64,000 bases of DNA, taken from NCBI RefSeq assembly GCF_024529955.1, contig NZ_AP024854.1, positions 1,674,001 to 1,738,000 on the forward strand. Reading direction: 5' to 3'. Source of the stretch: Photobacterium toruni. GTDB lineage: Bacteria; Pseudomonadota; Gammaproteobacteria; Enterobacterales; Vibrionaceae. The first letter of the stretch is position 1; each line of letters opens with the position of its first letter. The notes under the pieces are model-generated. The model saw only the letters and a program-made list of their open reading frames with translations. It was not told the origin of the DNA and did not search any database. Positions 8,927 through 16,075 of the stretch are shown piece by piece. Position numbers and translations under genes: made by a program.

Positions 8927-9053
8927 ATATAATACCTGTGTAACACATTTATCACGATACGGAATCCATTAAATTTTACACCCTTAGTCACTGAAAATAA
9001 AGGAAAAATAATAACACCGAGTGAAGAAAATCGTGTTGATGCAATTGTTGAAC
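8927..9053 (-). other. Degenerate integron attC site, 126-bp type
   Basis: Aligns with the site at 6082: ATATAAT-ACCTGTGTAACAC in place of ACATAAC-GCCTGTATAACAC at one end, and CGTGTTGATGCAATTGTTGAAC at the other (9032-9053). The central stem is largely lost and R' has mutated, so it is probably inactive. IS91-like copy 3 follows directly. Confidence 0.6.
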
Positions 9054-9538
9054 GAAGCCGCTGCGCGGCAGAGTAAAGCAGACAGCGATTAAGCTACCTT
9101 TAATACTCCTTATAATGGAGTATTTATGATAAATAACGAACAACATGTTACCCACCTAACCTTGCAAGGTAAACGTCCAGCCACTATTGATGGTTATAGT
9201 CGTGCATTTCGTCGCATTACTCACCATTGAATAAATCGCCTGATACGTTAACCACTGATGATCTCAAGCAATGCTTTGCTCAACTGATTAAAACCCATTC
9301 ATGGAGCACCGTCAGAATTGATCGTAATGGATTGCGAAAGTTATGGGTGTTCTATGTTTTACTCACAACAAAAAGTTGTCCGTTTAACGGCACAACCCTT
9401 TTGTCCATGCTGTCAGCATATCATGCAATTAGCGGAGATTTTTCGACCCAGATAAAAACGCACAATAATAAGGATAATGGCATTAACACATAATAATTAA
9501 AGAGGATCTAATTACAAATCAATGAATTAAATTAATTG
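9054..9538 (+). mobile_element. Defective IS91-like element, copy 3 (internal deletion, MITE-like)
   Basis: Same structure as copy 1: left end, early-stopping recombinase start with the same 30-base loss, the filler GTTATGGGTGTTCTATG at the junction, then the last codons of the transposase and the same right end before GTTC. It differs from copy 1 by scattered point changes, and its upstream hairpin AATACTCC/GGAGTATT matches the intact copy better. Confidence 0.85.
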
Positions 9539-9626
9539 GTTCACACCAAGAATAACTCTCGACTTCTTTTCAGTATCACCTTTCATGACATTCCCAATAT
9601 TTACTTATATAAAGCCGCTCGGGCTT
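9539..9626 (-). pseudogene. 5' remnant of cassette ORF beside IS copy 3
   Basis: Same stub as at 5020 (minus strand MKGDTEKKSRVILGVN, then IS sequence). Nearly identical over its whole length to the other two stubs. Confidence 0.6.
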
Positions 9627-9681
9627 GTCCAACACTTCGGATAGGTGTCGGCTGCGCGACACATATCCTTCTTTGTTAGGT
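9627..9681 (-). other. Integron attC site, 55-bp type
   Basis: Minus strand R'' = ACCTAAC (9675-9681), a perfect RYYYAAC box, and R' = GTTGGAC (9627-9633), a perfect GTTRRRY, around the same 12-bp stem as at 5108. R'' complements GTTAGGT at the other end of the cassette (10488-10494). This matching pair differs from those of the neighbouring cassettes, as expected if each cassette brought its own end. Confidence 0.83.
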
Positions 9682-9691
9682 GTGGTCTAAA

Positions 9692-10465
9692 TTAGTACTT
9701 TTTGAAGTTATCTAAGCTTCTACCACCTTCACCCGATATATTTAAAATACGGCAAACAACTTCAAAATATTTAGGTTCTATACCTTCGATTTCTTTGTAC
9801 TCACCATGATCGTTAAGTGAGCGAATTGTCGGGAAGTGTCCCCACAAACTATTGCTAGTTATGTAATCATTTACTTGTGTGTGTTTTGAGAACCCATTCC
9901 CCTTAAAGAGATCTATGTACTCTTGGATTTCTGTACTTTCGATTTGGCTTAAACTCATCCCTTTCAAAACGCTATTTGTTTGATGCTTTGTACTGTACTC
10001 CTTGTAAAGTAAATACCGTTTCTCGAACTTAGTACTGCCTCCAGAGACTAACAATTGGAGTTGGTGCCAACTCAATTTTACTATATTAGTAATATGTATT
10101 GTTGACCTATGCCCCTTTCGATTCGTCACCTGAACGATTTCATTTACCTTTAAATTCGCAATTTGGCGATATAATACCGAATCGTACTCGAATTTTTTAT
10201 CAGCAGTTACCGCTGTAGTGAAAAGAGATTTATGTTGCTTAGTCAATGAAACTTGAGGTTTTACAAATCGGGCGATAACTCGTTCAGGTTTTGGGGTAGG
10301 CTCAGATTTAAGCGCCTCCTCAAGAGTTTTTCCAATCTGCAGTTTTGCCAGTACCTTTTCTGCAGCTGCGCGACTAAATTCATGATGGATTAACTCATCA
10401 TTTTGAAAAATGCCGTAATGCGTCCCAAGACTATTATTGCTAATTCTATTAATTTTGAAACTCAT
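9692..10465 (-). CDS. Hypothetical protein in integron cassette
   Basis: 257 residues, soluble, no family recognised. The first 60 residues look like a small domain (NSLGTHYGIFQNDELIHHEF, then an Ala/Leu-rich helix), followed by a Pro-rich link (SEPTPKPERV) and a longer basic domain. The C-terminal part ends SGEGGRSLDNFKKY. AGAGG lies about a dozen bases upstream of the start. It fills its cassette almost completely, with the stop about ten bases before the attC. Confidence 0.62.
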   Translation of the reverse strand: MSFKINRISNNSLGTHYGIFQNDELIHHEFSRAAAEKVLAKLQIGKTLEEALKSEPTPKPERVIARFVKPQVSLTKQHKSLFTTAVTADKKFEYDSVLYRQIANLKVNEIVQVTNRKGHRSTIHITNIVKLSWHQLQLLVSGGSTKFEKRYLLYKEYSTKHQTNSVLKGMSLSQIESTEIQEYIDLFKGNGFSKHTQVNDYITSNSLWGHFPTIRSLNDHGEYKEIEGIEPKYFEVVCRILNISGEGGRSLDNFKKY

Positions 10466-10487
10466 TATTTAAACTGACCTCTTGAAC

Positions 10488-10613
10488 ACCTAACGCCTGC
10501 ATAACACGTTTATTACTGTGCAAACATACTTAAAATTGACACCTTAAAACGAGAAACACCCGGCAAACTGAGATTGCCGAGTGTAATAAATCGTGTTGAT
10601 GCGATTGTTGAAC
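10488..10613 (-). other. Integron attC site, 126-bp type
   Basis: Plus-strand reading ACCTAAC-GCCTGCATAACACG (10488 on), central CGGCAA/TTGCCG stem, CGTGTTGATGCGATT and GTTGAAC (10607-10613). Nearly the same as 6082-6207 apart from the R' box, which belongs to the neighbouring cassette. The intact IS91-like element starts at 10614. Confidence 0.82.
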
Positions 10614-10661
10614 GAAGCCGCTGCGCGGCAGAGTAAAGCAGGCAGTGATTAAGCTACCTTT

Positions 10662-10684
10662 AATACTCCTTATAATGGAGTATT
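10662..10684 (+). promoter_or_regulatory. Hairpin that covers the ribosome site of the IS recombinase gene
   Basis: AATACTCC (10662-10669) and GGAGTATT (10677-10684) form an 8-bp stem around the loop TTATAAT. The second arm contains GGAG, the ribosome site five bases before the ATG. The loop also holds a TATAAT that could act as a -10 box. It would hold down translation of read-through transcripts. Copies 1 and 2 carry a decayed version. Confidence 0.45.
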
Positions 10685-10685
10685 T

Positions 10686-11579
10686 ATGATGAATAACGAA
10701 CAACAACAACGTTCAGATTATCTTTATGAACAACATGTTACCCACCTAACCTTGCAAGGTAAACGTCCAGCCACGATTGATGGTTATAGTCGTGCACTTC
10801 GTCGCATTACTCACCATTTAGATAAATCGCCTGATACGTTAACCACTAATGATCTCAAGCGATACTTTGCTCAACTGATTAAAACCCATTCATGGAGCAC
10901 CGTCAGAATTGATCGTAATGGATTACAGTTTTTCTTTAAGCATGTACTTCAACGTGATTGGGAATGGCTTAATATTGTTAAGCCACCACAAGTTAAAACA
11001 TTGCCTGATATTTTAACGCCAGCAGAAGTTAGCCACTTAATAAATTCAACCAAGCAACTACGTTACCAAGTCTTTTTTCTGACCTTGTATAGCCTTGGGT
11101 TGCGATTAGGGGAAGGATTAGATCTCGCTGTTGGCGATATTGATCGTCATCGAATGTTAGTCCATATTCGGAATGGTAAAGGTGGTAAAGATAGATTTAT
11201 CCCTATTCCAAGACGAACATTGTATGCTCTGCGTTATTACTGGCAAACCCACAAAAACAGCCGCTATCTTTTCCCATCACAGTTTAATGTTAACCATACC
11301 GTGATGGATCGTGGTGGTATTCAAAAAGCTATGAAAGCAGTAATTAAAAGCTGTGGGATCAATAAATCAATCAGCCCACATAATTTACGCCATAGCTATG
11401 CGACTCACTTATTAGAACAAGGCCTCGATTTACGCTCAGTTCAACATTTATTAGGTCATAACAGTTTAAATACTACCGCTAAATATACTCATCTTACCGA
11501 TATCTCCCGTAAAAATACGTCAACGACCATTAACCAACTTGCTAATGATTTAACACTATCATGGGATCTCAAACTATGA
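10686..11579 (+). CDS. Tyrosine recombinase of IS91-like element (XerC/D-like)
   Basis: 297 residues with an N-terminal SAM-like DNA-binding domain and a complete catalytic set: Arg in GLRLGEG, Lys in GKGGKDR, His-x-x-Arg in SPHNLRHSYATHL, His in LLGHNSL and the Tyr nucleophile in TAKYTHL. It is shorter than integron integrases and I see no IntI-specific insertion before the HxxR box. It lies ahead of the HUH transposase, and its stop overlaps the next start (ATGA), indicating translational coupling. Such paired recombinases occur in some IS91-type elements; their exact role is not known to me. Confidence 0.88.
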   Translation: MMNNEQQQRSDYLYEQHVTHLTLQGKRPATIDGYSRALRRITHHLDKSPDTLTTNDLKRYFAQLIKTHSWSTVRIDRNGLQFFFKHVLQRDWEWLNIVKPPQVKTLPDILTPAEVSHLINSTKQLRYQVFFLTLYSLGLRLGEGLDLAVGDIDRHRMLVHIRNGKGGKDRFIPIPRRTLYALRYYWQTHKNSRYLFPSQFNVNHTVMDRGGIQKAMKAVIKSCGINKSISPHNLRHSYATHLLEQGLDLRSVQHLLGHNSLNTTAKYTHLTDISRKNTSTTINQLANDLTLSWDLKL

Positions 11580-12634
11580 CTTTTCAATCATTATTGAGTG
11601 ACTATTTCGATGAGTTTTATGCGACTTATTCAAATCAAATTAATCACGATATCCGCAATGCCATGAAAGTCATGTTGGCTTGTCATACGGAACAACAAGG
11701 ACATAGTCGCTGGCAATGTTCTCACTGTGAACATCACATCAATCATCCAATGTCATGCGGACACCGTCATTGTACGCAATGCCAACACCGAACGACATCA
11801 GACTGGTTAAACAAGCAACAGCAAAAACTGTTACCGATTGATTATTTTATGGTGACGTTTACGCTGCCAGCAGAACTTCGATACCTTGCAAAACGACACC
11901 CTAAATTGTTGTACCAAGCCATGTTTACCGTCACTGCCAGTATTGTAAAAAGCTTTGCTCATAATGATAAACATCTTGGCAATAAAATAGGTTTTACTTC
12001 TGTGTTGCATACTCATAATCGTCGTCGAGACTTACATCCTCACATTCATATGGTGATCACTGGCGGTGGCTTTGATGACAAGAAACGACAATGGATACAG
12101 TGTAAAAATAAGTACCTATTTAATGCTTTTGTGTTAGCGAAAGTATCGCGAGCTAGATTACTGGAATATATCACCAGCGAACTCAAACTCCCCTTACCTG
12201 ACAAATTAGCAAATAAATGGATAGTAGATTGCCGCCATGTAGGTCATGGAAAACCCGCTTTATTGTATTTATCAACGTATCTTTATCGTGGGATCATCGC
12301 AGATAAAGATATTCTTTATCTCGATAATCATCAGGTGACATTTCGATATAAAGATAACCAAACAAAGACAATGAAAACGCGCACTTTGCCTGTATTACAG
12401 TTTCTATGGCTGATATTGCAACATGTATTACCAAAAGGGTTAAGGCGAGTTCGTGATTATGGTTTATTACGAGGACATGAAAAGAAACAACTTCAACTGA
12501 TCCAATATGCCTTTATGTTAGCAGGGCAACTAACGTTGCCCCCACAACAAAAAGTTGTCCGTTTAACGGCACAACCCTTTTGCCCCTGCTGCCAACATGT
12601 CATGCAATTAGCGGGGATTTTTCGACCCAGATAA
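11576..12634 (+). CDS. IS91-family (HUH, Y2) transposase
   Basis: 352 residues from the ATG at 11576, which overlaps the recombinase stop. N-terminal zinc-binding domain with paired Cys/His (CSHCEHH, then CGHRHCTQC), the HUH motif in HPHIHMVITGGG, and the tyrosine region YLSTYLYRG, all in family order. A Cys-rich tail (CPCCQH) ends in FRPR. It nicks and rejoins single strands for rolling-circle transposition. Length is somewhat below the usual 390-420 of IS91-type proteins, but no motif is missing. Confidence 0.9.
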   Translation: MTFQSLLSDYFDEFYATYSNQINHDIRNAMKVMLACHTEQQGHSRWQCSHCEHHINHPMSCGHRHCTQCQHRTTSDWLNKQQQKLLPIDYFMVTFTLPAELRYLAKRHPKLLYQAMFTVTASIVKSFAHNDKHLGNKIGFTSVLHTHNRRRDLHPHIHMVITGGGFDDKKRQWIQCKNKYLFNAFVLAKVSRARLLEYITSELKLPLPDKLANKWIVDCRHVGHGKPALLYLSTYLYRGIIADKDILYLDNHQVTFRYKDNQTKTMKTRTLPVLQFLWLILQHVLPKGLRRVRDYGLLRGHEKKQLQLIQYAFMLAGQLTLPPQQKVVRLTAQPFCPCCQHVMQLAGIFRPR

Positions 12635-12717
12635 AAACGTAAAATAATAAGGATAATGGCATTAACGCGTAATAATTAAAGAGGATTTTATTATAAATCA
12701 AAGTATTAAAATTATTG

Positions 12718-12765
12718 GTTCACGCCAAGGATAACGCTCGACTTCTTTTCAGTATCACCTTTCAT
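12718..12765 (-). pseudogene. 5' remnant of cassette ORF beside the intact IS91-like element
   Basis: Minus-strand frame MKGDTEKKSSVILGVNQ, cut where the IS right end meets GTTC (GAAC on the coding strand, inside the codons for Val-Asn). Same stub as beside copies 1 and 3. The rest of the original cassette gene, up to the 126-bp attC, is missing. Confidence 0.6.
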
Positions 12766-12805
12766 GACATTCCCAATATTTACTTATATAAAGCCGCTCG
12801 GGCTT

Positions 12806-12860
12806 GTCCAACACTTCGGATAGGTGTCGGCTGCGCGACACATATCCTTATCTGTTATGT
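12806..12860 (-). other. Integron attC site, 55-bp type
   Basis: Same site as 5108-5162: minus strand R'' ACATAAC (12854-12860), inner stem, R' GTTGGAC (12806-12812). The cassette's own first bases, GTTATGT at 13546-13552, complement R'' exactly. Confidence 0.83.
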
Positions 12861-12878
12861 GTAAATACATATACTGAT

Positions 12879-13496
12879 TTAAAACTGGTCTCCTTCATTA
12901 AAGTCAGAAACTCTAATAAAGTTAACACCTGAAAAGTTTTCTTTTGAAATGAATTCGACAATACTTTTATGAAAAAACAAATAACTCTTAGAGCAATTTG
13001 CAACTTTAAATATCAATCGACTTTCTTCATTAATATGATTTAGCACGGCTTCATTCAAGTAATATTGCTTAACTTCAAGGAAGTCATCATCATCGTTGTC
13101 ATCGAAATCAAATATTTCTATTTTTGACCGAGTAAGATCAAGGCAATTTAACTCAGTATATAAACCCAAATACCAATAATTTCCATGGTCATTATTGGCA
13201 TTATCAATATAGATAGAAGGATAGATTTGAACACCATCGATAGTATATTGACTCAATTCGTCTTTAAGTTTTTTATTTATCAATAAACCAGATGTATCTA
13301 CAACTAAATCAGTTAATAAATCAGAAGTTTTCTCCCCCTCACTAAAACCATTAGTAAAAAATAAAGGGTCTCCTCCATTTTCTAATTTTTTGTAATGGTA
13401 CTTTCTAAGTGCTGTTCGTTTATCTGGTTTTATATGAACTTGAGTGTCATCATTTGGACGAAAAGCAATATAGTACTCATCATTGTATTTTGTCAT
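12879..13496 (-). CDS. Hypothetical acidic protein in integron cassette (first cassette)
   Basis: 205 residues, strongly acidic with an Asp run (DFDDNDDDDF, about residue 135). No signal peptide, membrane segment or recognised family. GGGAG sits just upstream of the ATG. It is the cassette nearest the integrase remnant, so it would have been the most recent arrival and the best expressed from an integron promoter. Confidence 0.62.
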   Translation of the reverse strand: MTKYNDEYYIAFRPNDDTQVHIKPDKRTALRKYHYKKLENGGDPLFFTNGFSEGEKTSDLLTDLVVDTSGLLINKKLKDELSQYTIDGVQIYPSIYIDNANNDHGNYWYLGLYTELNCLDLTRSKIEIFDFDDNDDDDFLEVKQYYLNEAVLNHINEESRLIFKVANCSKSYLFFHKSIVEFISKENFSGVNFIRVSDFNEGDQF

Positions 13497-13545
13497 TGCT
13501 TACTCCCAACTATGATCTTAAAAATTACTACCATATAAAACAAAC

Positions 13546-13712
13546 ACATAACAACTTATTATATTAACAACTTGCCCGAATTTATTCTTTGAATCTGCGC
13601 CCGTATTTAATTCGTCATTATACAAAAAACATTATCACATTGGTTGCCCGATAGAAGTCACAAAATCGGGCACCTGCCTTTTAGTTGCTACTTTTTTTAC
13701 TCATATTAATTG
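13546..13712. other. Candidate attI-side end of the integron platform
   Basis: On the minus strand the first cassette begins G-TTATGT at 13552-13546. Beyond it there is no paired R'' box of the GTTRRRY type, so this side looks like an attI rather than another attC. A perfect 8-bp inverted repeat TGCCCGAT / ATCGGGCA (13645-13652 / 13665-13672) lies inside. The extent is inferred from position between cassette and integrase remnant. Confidence 0.45.
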
Positions 13713-13728
13713 CTGTATGTATTAACAG
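13713..13728 (+). promoter_or_regulatory. LexA (SOS) box upstream of integrase remnant
   Basis: CTGTATGTATTAACAG fits CTGT-N8-ACAG exactly and lies 15 bases before the ATG of the intI remnant, followed by a TATAAAA stretch. SOS control of integron integrases by LexA at this position is established in vibrios and class 1 integrons. Confidence 0.7.
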
Positions 13729-13743
13729 TATAAAAGGTGCGCA

Positions 13744-13907
13744 ATGGCTTCTCTCTTTCTAACTTACATAAAAGAATGCATGTATCAAAAAACTACGCAA
13801 AACGTCTGTTGAAAGTTACTTATATTGGATAAAAAACATTCTGATAAATTAGACAATGATGATGTTGAACAATTTCTGTCTTATTTAAATAACCAATCAC
13901 CACATTA
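13744..13907 (+). pseudogene. N-terminal remnant of an IntI-like integron integrase
   Basis: Reading across two or more frameshifts gives FLTYIKECMYQK (13756-13791), NYAKR (13791-13805), SVESYLYWIK (13805-13834) and KKHSDKLDNDDVEQFLSYLN (13831 on). This follows the start of vibrio IntI (FL-x3-RE-x-M ... YAKKTIEAYLHWI ... EVEEFLTYL) block by block. Everything after about 50 codons, including all catalytic residues, is gone. Orientation is divergent from the cassettes, exactly as in an integron platform. Non-functional. Confidence 0.72.
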
Positions 13908-13930
13908 AAAAAATAATAATTAATAACATT

Positions 13931-14113
13931 ACAACACGCTATAAGTAGATTCCCTATCGCGTTCGTAACCTCACTGTAGGGAATGACGACGTGAGTTTTA
14001 TATTCACTCTCAGAATTTTTAGTGACCGTTTAAATATATCAAAAATAATAACGATACAACACGCTGTAAATAGATTCCCTATCGCGTTCGTAACCTCACT
14101 GTAGTGAATGACG
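13931..14113. repeat. Two direct copies of a ~58-bp palindromic intergenic repeat
   Basis: Copies at 13931-13988 and 14056-14113 share ACAACACGCT-x-TAA-x-TAGATTCCC through GAATGACG with only a few changes. The first copy has a perfect terminal inverted repeat ATTCCCTA / TAGGGAAT (13949-13956 / 13977-13984). Likely a member of a REP-like family, with diverged relatives near 3770 and perhaps 8279. The minus-strand frame across it is probably not a gene. Confidence 0.65.
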
Positions 14114-14189
14114 GGTTGTTGTTGTAGCTTTAATAACAAAATGCGCTCTTGCTGATCCCTCGTCCCTTACAACCTATACCCTCGCCCAC

Positions 14190-14217
14190 AAAAAAGCCGA
14201 CAATTAAGTCGGCTTTA
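14190..14217 (-). terminator. Terminator of fruBKA
   Basis: AAAGCCGAC / GTCGGCTTT stem with a six-base loop just after the fruA stop, with a T-run on the transcribed (minus) side. Confidence 0.85.
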
Positions 14218-14240
14218 AATGATGGTGTATTTACTATTAA

Positions 14241-15992
14241 TTACGCGTTAGCTTGTGCCGCTTCAGCTGCAACTGAACCTTCTTCTGGACGCTTTAAGAA
14301 TGCGTACGTTACACCTGTTACTACCGTACCTGCGGCAATCGCGACAAGGTAAAGTAACGCTGGTGAAATTGCGTTTGGAATAAGCAGAACAAACAAGCCA
14401 CCGTGGGGAGCCATTAGTTTTGCACCAAACAACATTGATAATGCACCAGTTAATGCGCCACCAATCATACAGCTTGGAATAACACGCATTGGATCACGAG
14501 CTGCAAATGGAATCGCACCTTCAGAAATAAAGCACATACCTAATACAAATGCTGCTTTACCTGCTTCATTTTCACTGTTCGAGAACTTACGTTTCGCAAG
14601 GAATGTCGCTAAACCCATGCCCATAGCTGGCACCATACCAGCGGCCATTACTGCTGCCATTGGAGCGTAGGTTTGTGAGGCAAGTAAACCAACACCAAAG
14701 GTATAAGCTGCTTTGTTTACAGGACCACCTAAGTCGAAACACATCATACAGCCAAGGATAATACCCAGTAATACTGCGTTCGCTGAACCCATATTATTTA
14801 AGAATGTGGTTAAACCTGCCATTGCTGCTGATACAGGACCACCAACGATGTAAATCATTACCAAGCCTGTAATTAAGCTTGCCAATAATGGCACAATCAA
14901 AATCGGCTTTAAGGCTTCCATCGATTGTGGCAATTTGATTTTTTCAACCAAGAATTTCGCACTGTAACCTGCTAGAAAACCAGCAACGATACCACCTAAG
15001 AAACCAGCTCCCGTTGTGCTTGCTAACATACCACCAATTAAACCTGGTGCTAAACCAGGGCGATCGGCAATTGAGAATGCTATGAAACCAGCTAATACTG
15101 GCACCATTAACGCAAATGCTGAGCCACCACCGATGGTCATTAATGCCGCAGCTAATGTGCCTTCTTGTTTAAAGGCATCGATACCAAACACAAACGATAA
15201 GGCAATCGACAAACCACCAGCGACCACTAACGGCAACATGTAAGACACACCCGTCATTAAGTGCTTATACGGCCCTGCTTTTTCAGTTTTTTTATCAGTC
15301 GCTTGAGCATTAGTATTGCCAGCTTGATGATATACTGTGGCGGTCGCAAAGGCTTTTTCTAACTCTGCTTTTGTTTTCTTAAGCGCTAAACCTGTGCTAG
15401 TTTTGTACAGCTTTTTGCCATTAAATCGCGCTAAATCTACTTCAATATCTGCTGCGATAATCACTAAATCTGCAGCTGCAATTTCAGCATCTGTCAGTTG
15501 ATTCTTAGCCCCGACTGAGCCACGAGTTTCAACTTTAATCTCATAACCTTGGCGCTGACCTTCTTCTGTTAACGCTTCTGCTGCCATAAAGGTATGTGCA
15601 ACACCTGTTGGACAAGCGGTGATCGCTACAATTTTCTTAACCGCATTATCGCTTTCATCAGCAAGTGGTTGAGTTGCTGCCGTTAATACTTGTGCCTGTG
15701 TTACTGCATCTGTTAACCATGCTTTGGTATTTTCAAAACATGCAGTGATATCTGCTTGATAAACTTTTTTGCCTACAAAGCGTGAATTATCAATTGCTGT
15801 ACCCGCCGCAATGATGATCACTTCAGCATCATCAATCTGCTGTTGAGTCAGTATCTTTGTTGGATTAAACGCTGTTTGGCATTCTATGCTTGCTTGCCAT
15901 TGTAACTCTGCTGCGGCTTTTTCTAATAAACCCGCTGCGATGATGGTGGTTGCAATGCCACTAGGGCAAGCTGTTACTAATGCTATTTTCAT
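14241..15992 (-). CDS. fruA: Fructose PTS transporter EIIB'BC (FruA)
   Basis: 583 residues: IIB'-like domain (1-100, Cys9 in ACPSGIATT), functional IIB (about 118-220, phospho-Cys127 in ACPTGVAHT), linker, then the IIC channel from about 240 with eight or more membrane segments. It takes up fructose and releases fructose-1-phosphate inside, using phosphate passed from FruB. Last gene of fruB-fruK-fruA; 83 bases separate it from fruK. Cra should control it. Confidence 0.95.
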   Translation of the reverse strand: MKIALVTACPSGIATTIIAAGLLEKAAAELQWQASIECQTAFNPTKILTQQQIDDAEVIIIAAGTAIDNSRFVGKKVYQADITACFENTKAWLTDAVTQAQVLTAATQPLADESDNAVKKIVAITACPTGVAHTFMAAEALTEEGQRQGYEIKVETRGSVGAKNQLTDAEIAAADLVIIAADIEVDLARFNGKKLYKTSTGLALKKTKAELEKAFATATVYHQAGNTNAQATDKKTEKAGPYKHLMTGVSYMLPLVVAGGLSIALSFVFGIDAFKQEGTLAAALMTIGGGSAFALMVPVLAGFIAFSIADRPGLAPGLIGGMLASTTGAGFLGGIVAGFLAGYSAKFLVEKIKLPQSMEALKPILIVPLLASLITGLVMIYIVGGPVSAAMAGLTTFLNNMGSANAVLLGIILGCMMCFDLGGPVNKAAYTFGVGLLASQTYAPMAAVMAAGMVPAMGMGLATFLAKRKFSNSENEAGKAAFVLGMCFISEGAIPFAARDPMRVIPSCMIGGALTGALSMLFGAKLMAPHGGLFVLLIPNAISPALLYLVAIAAGTVVTGVTYAFLKRPEEGSVAAEAAQANA

Positions 15993-16075
15993 ATTTACAC
16001 CTTGGTCAATATTGCTTCACATTGTTATTCTTTTATTGTTAAGCAATGAAGTGATTAAGCTCTTATGTAATTAAA

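Larger units (their letters stand above)
10614..12717 (+). mobile_element. Intact IS91-like element with tyrosine recombinase and Y2 transposase
   Basis: About 2.1 kb. Left end begins GAAGCCGCTGCGCGGC, a compact hairpin; the right end is followed by GTTC, which fits the GTTC/GAAC-type target of IS91 relatives. It carries two overlapping genes. Boundaries come from comparing the intact copy with copies 1 and 3 and should be good to a few bases. IS91 elements move by rolling-circle transfer and do not make target duplications; none is seen. This copy could supply proteins in trans to the broken ones. Confidence 0.82.

Noticed and set aside
10686..11579. Tyrosine recombinase taken as the integron integrase
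   Set aside because: It lies inside the IS91-like element, is overlapped by the HUH transposase, is shorter than IntI and shows no IntI-specific insertion; the integrase remnant is at 13744.
13954..14139. 61-residue minus-strand frame
   Set aside because: Lies across the two palindromic repeat copies; no ribosome site, repeated sequence rather than a gene.
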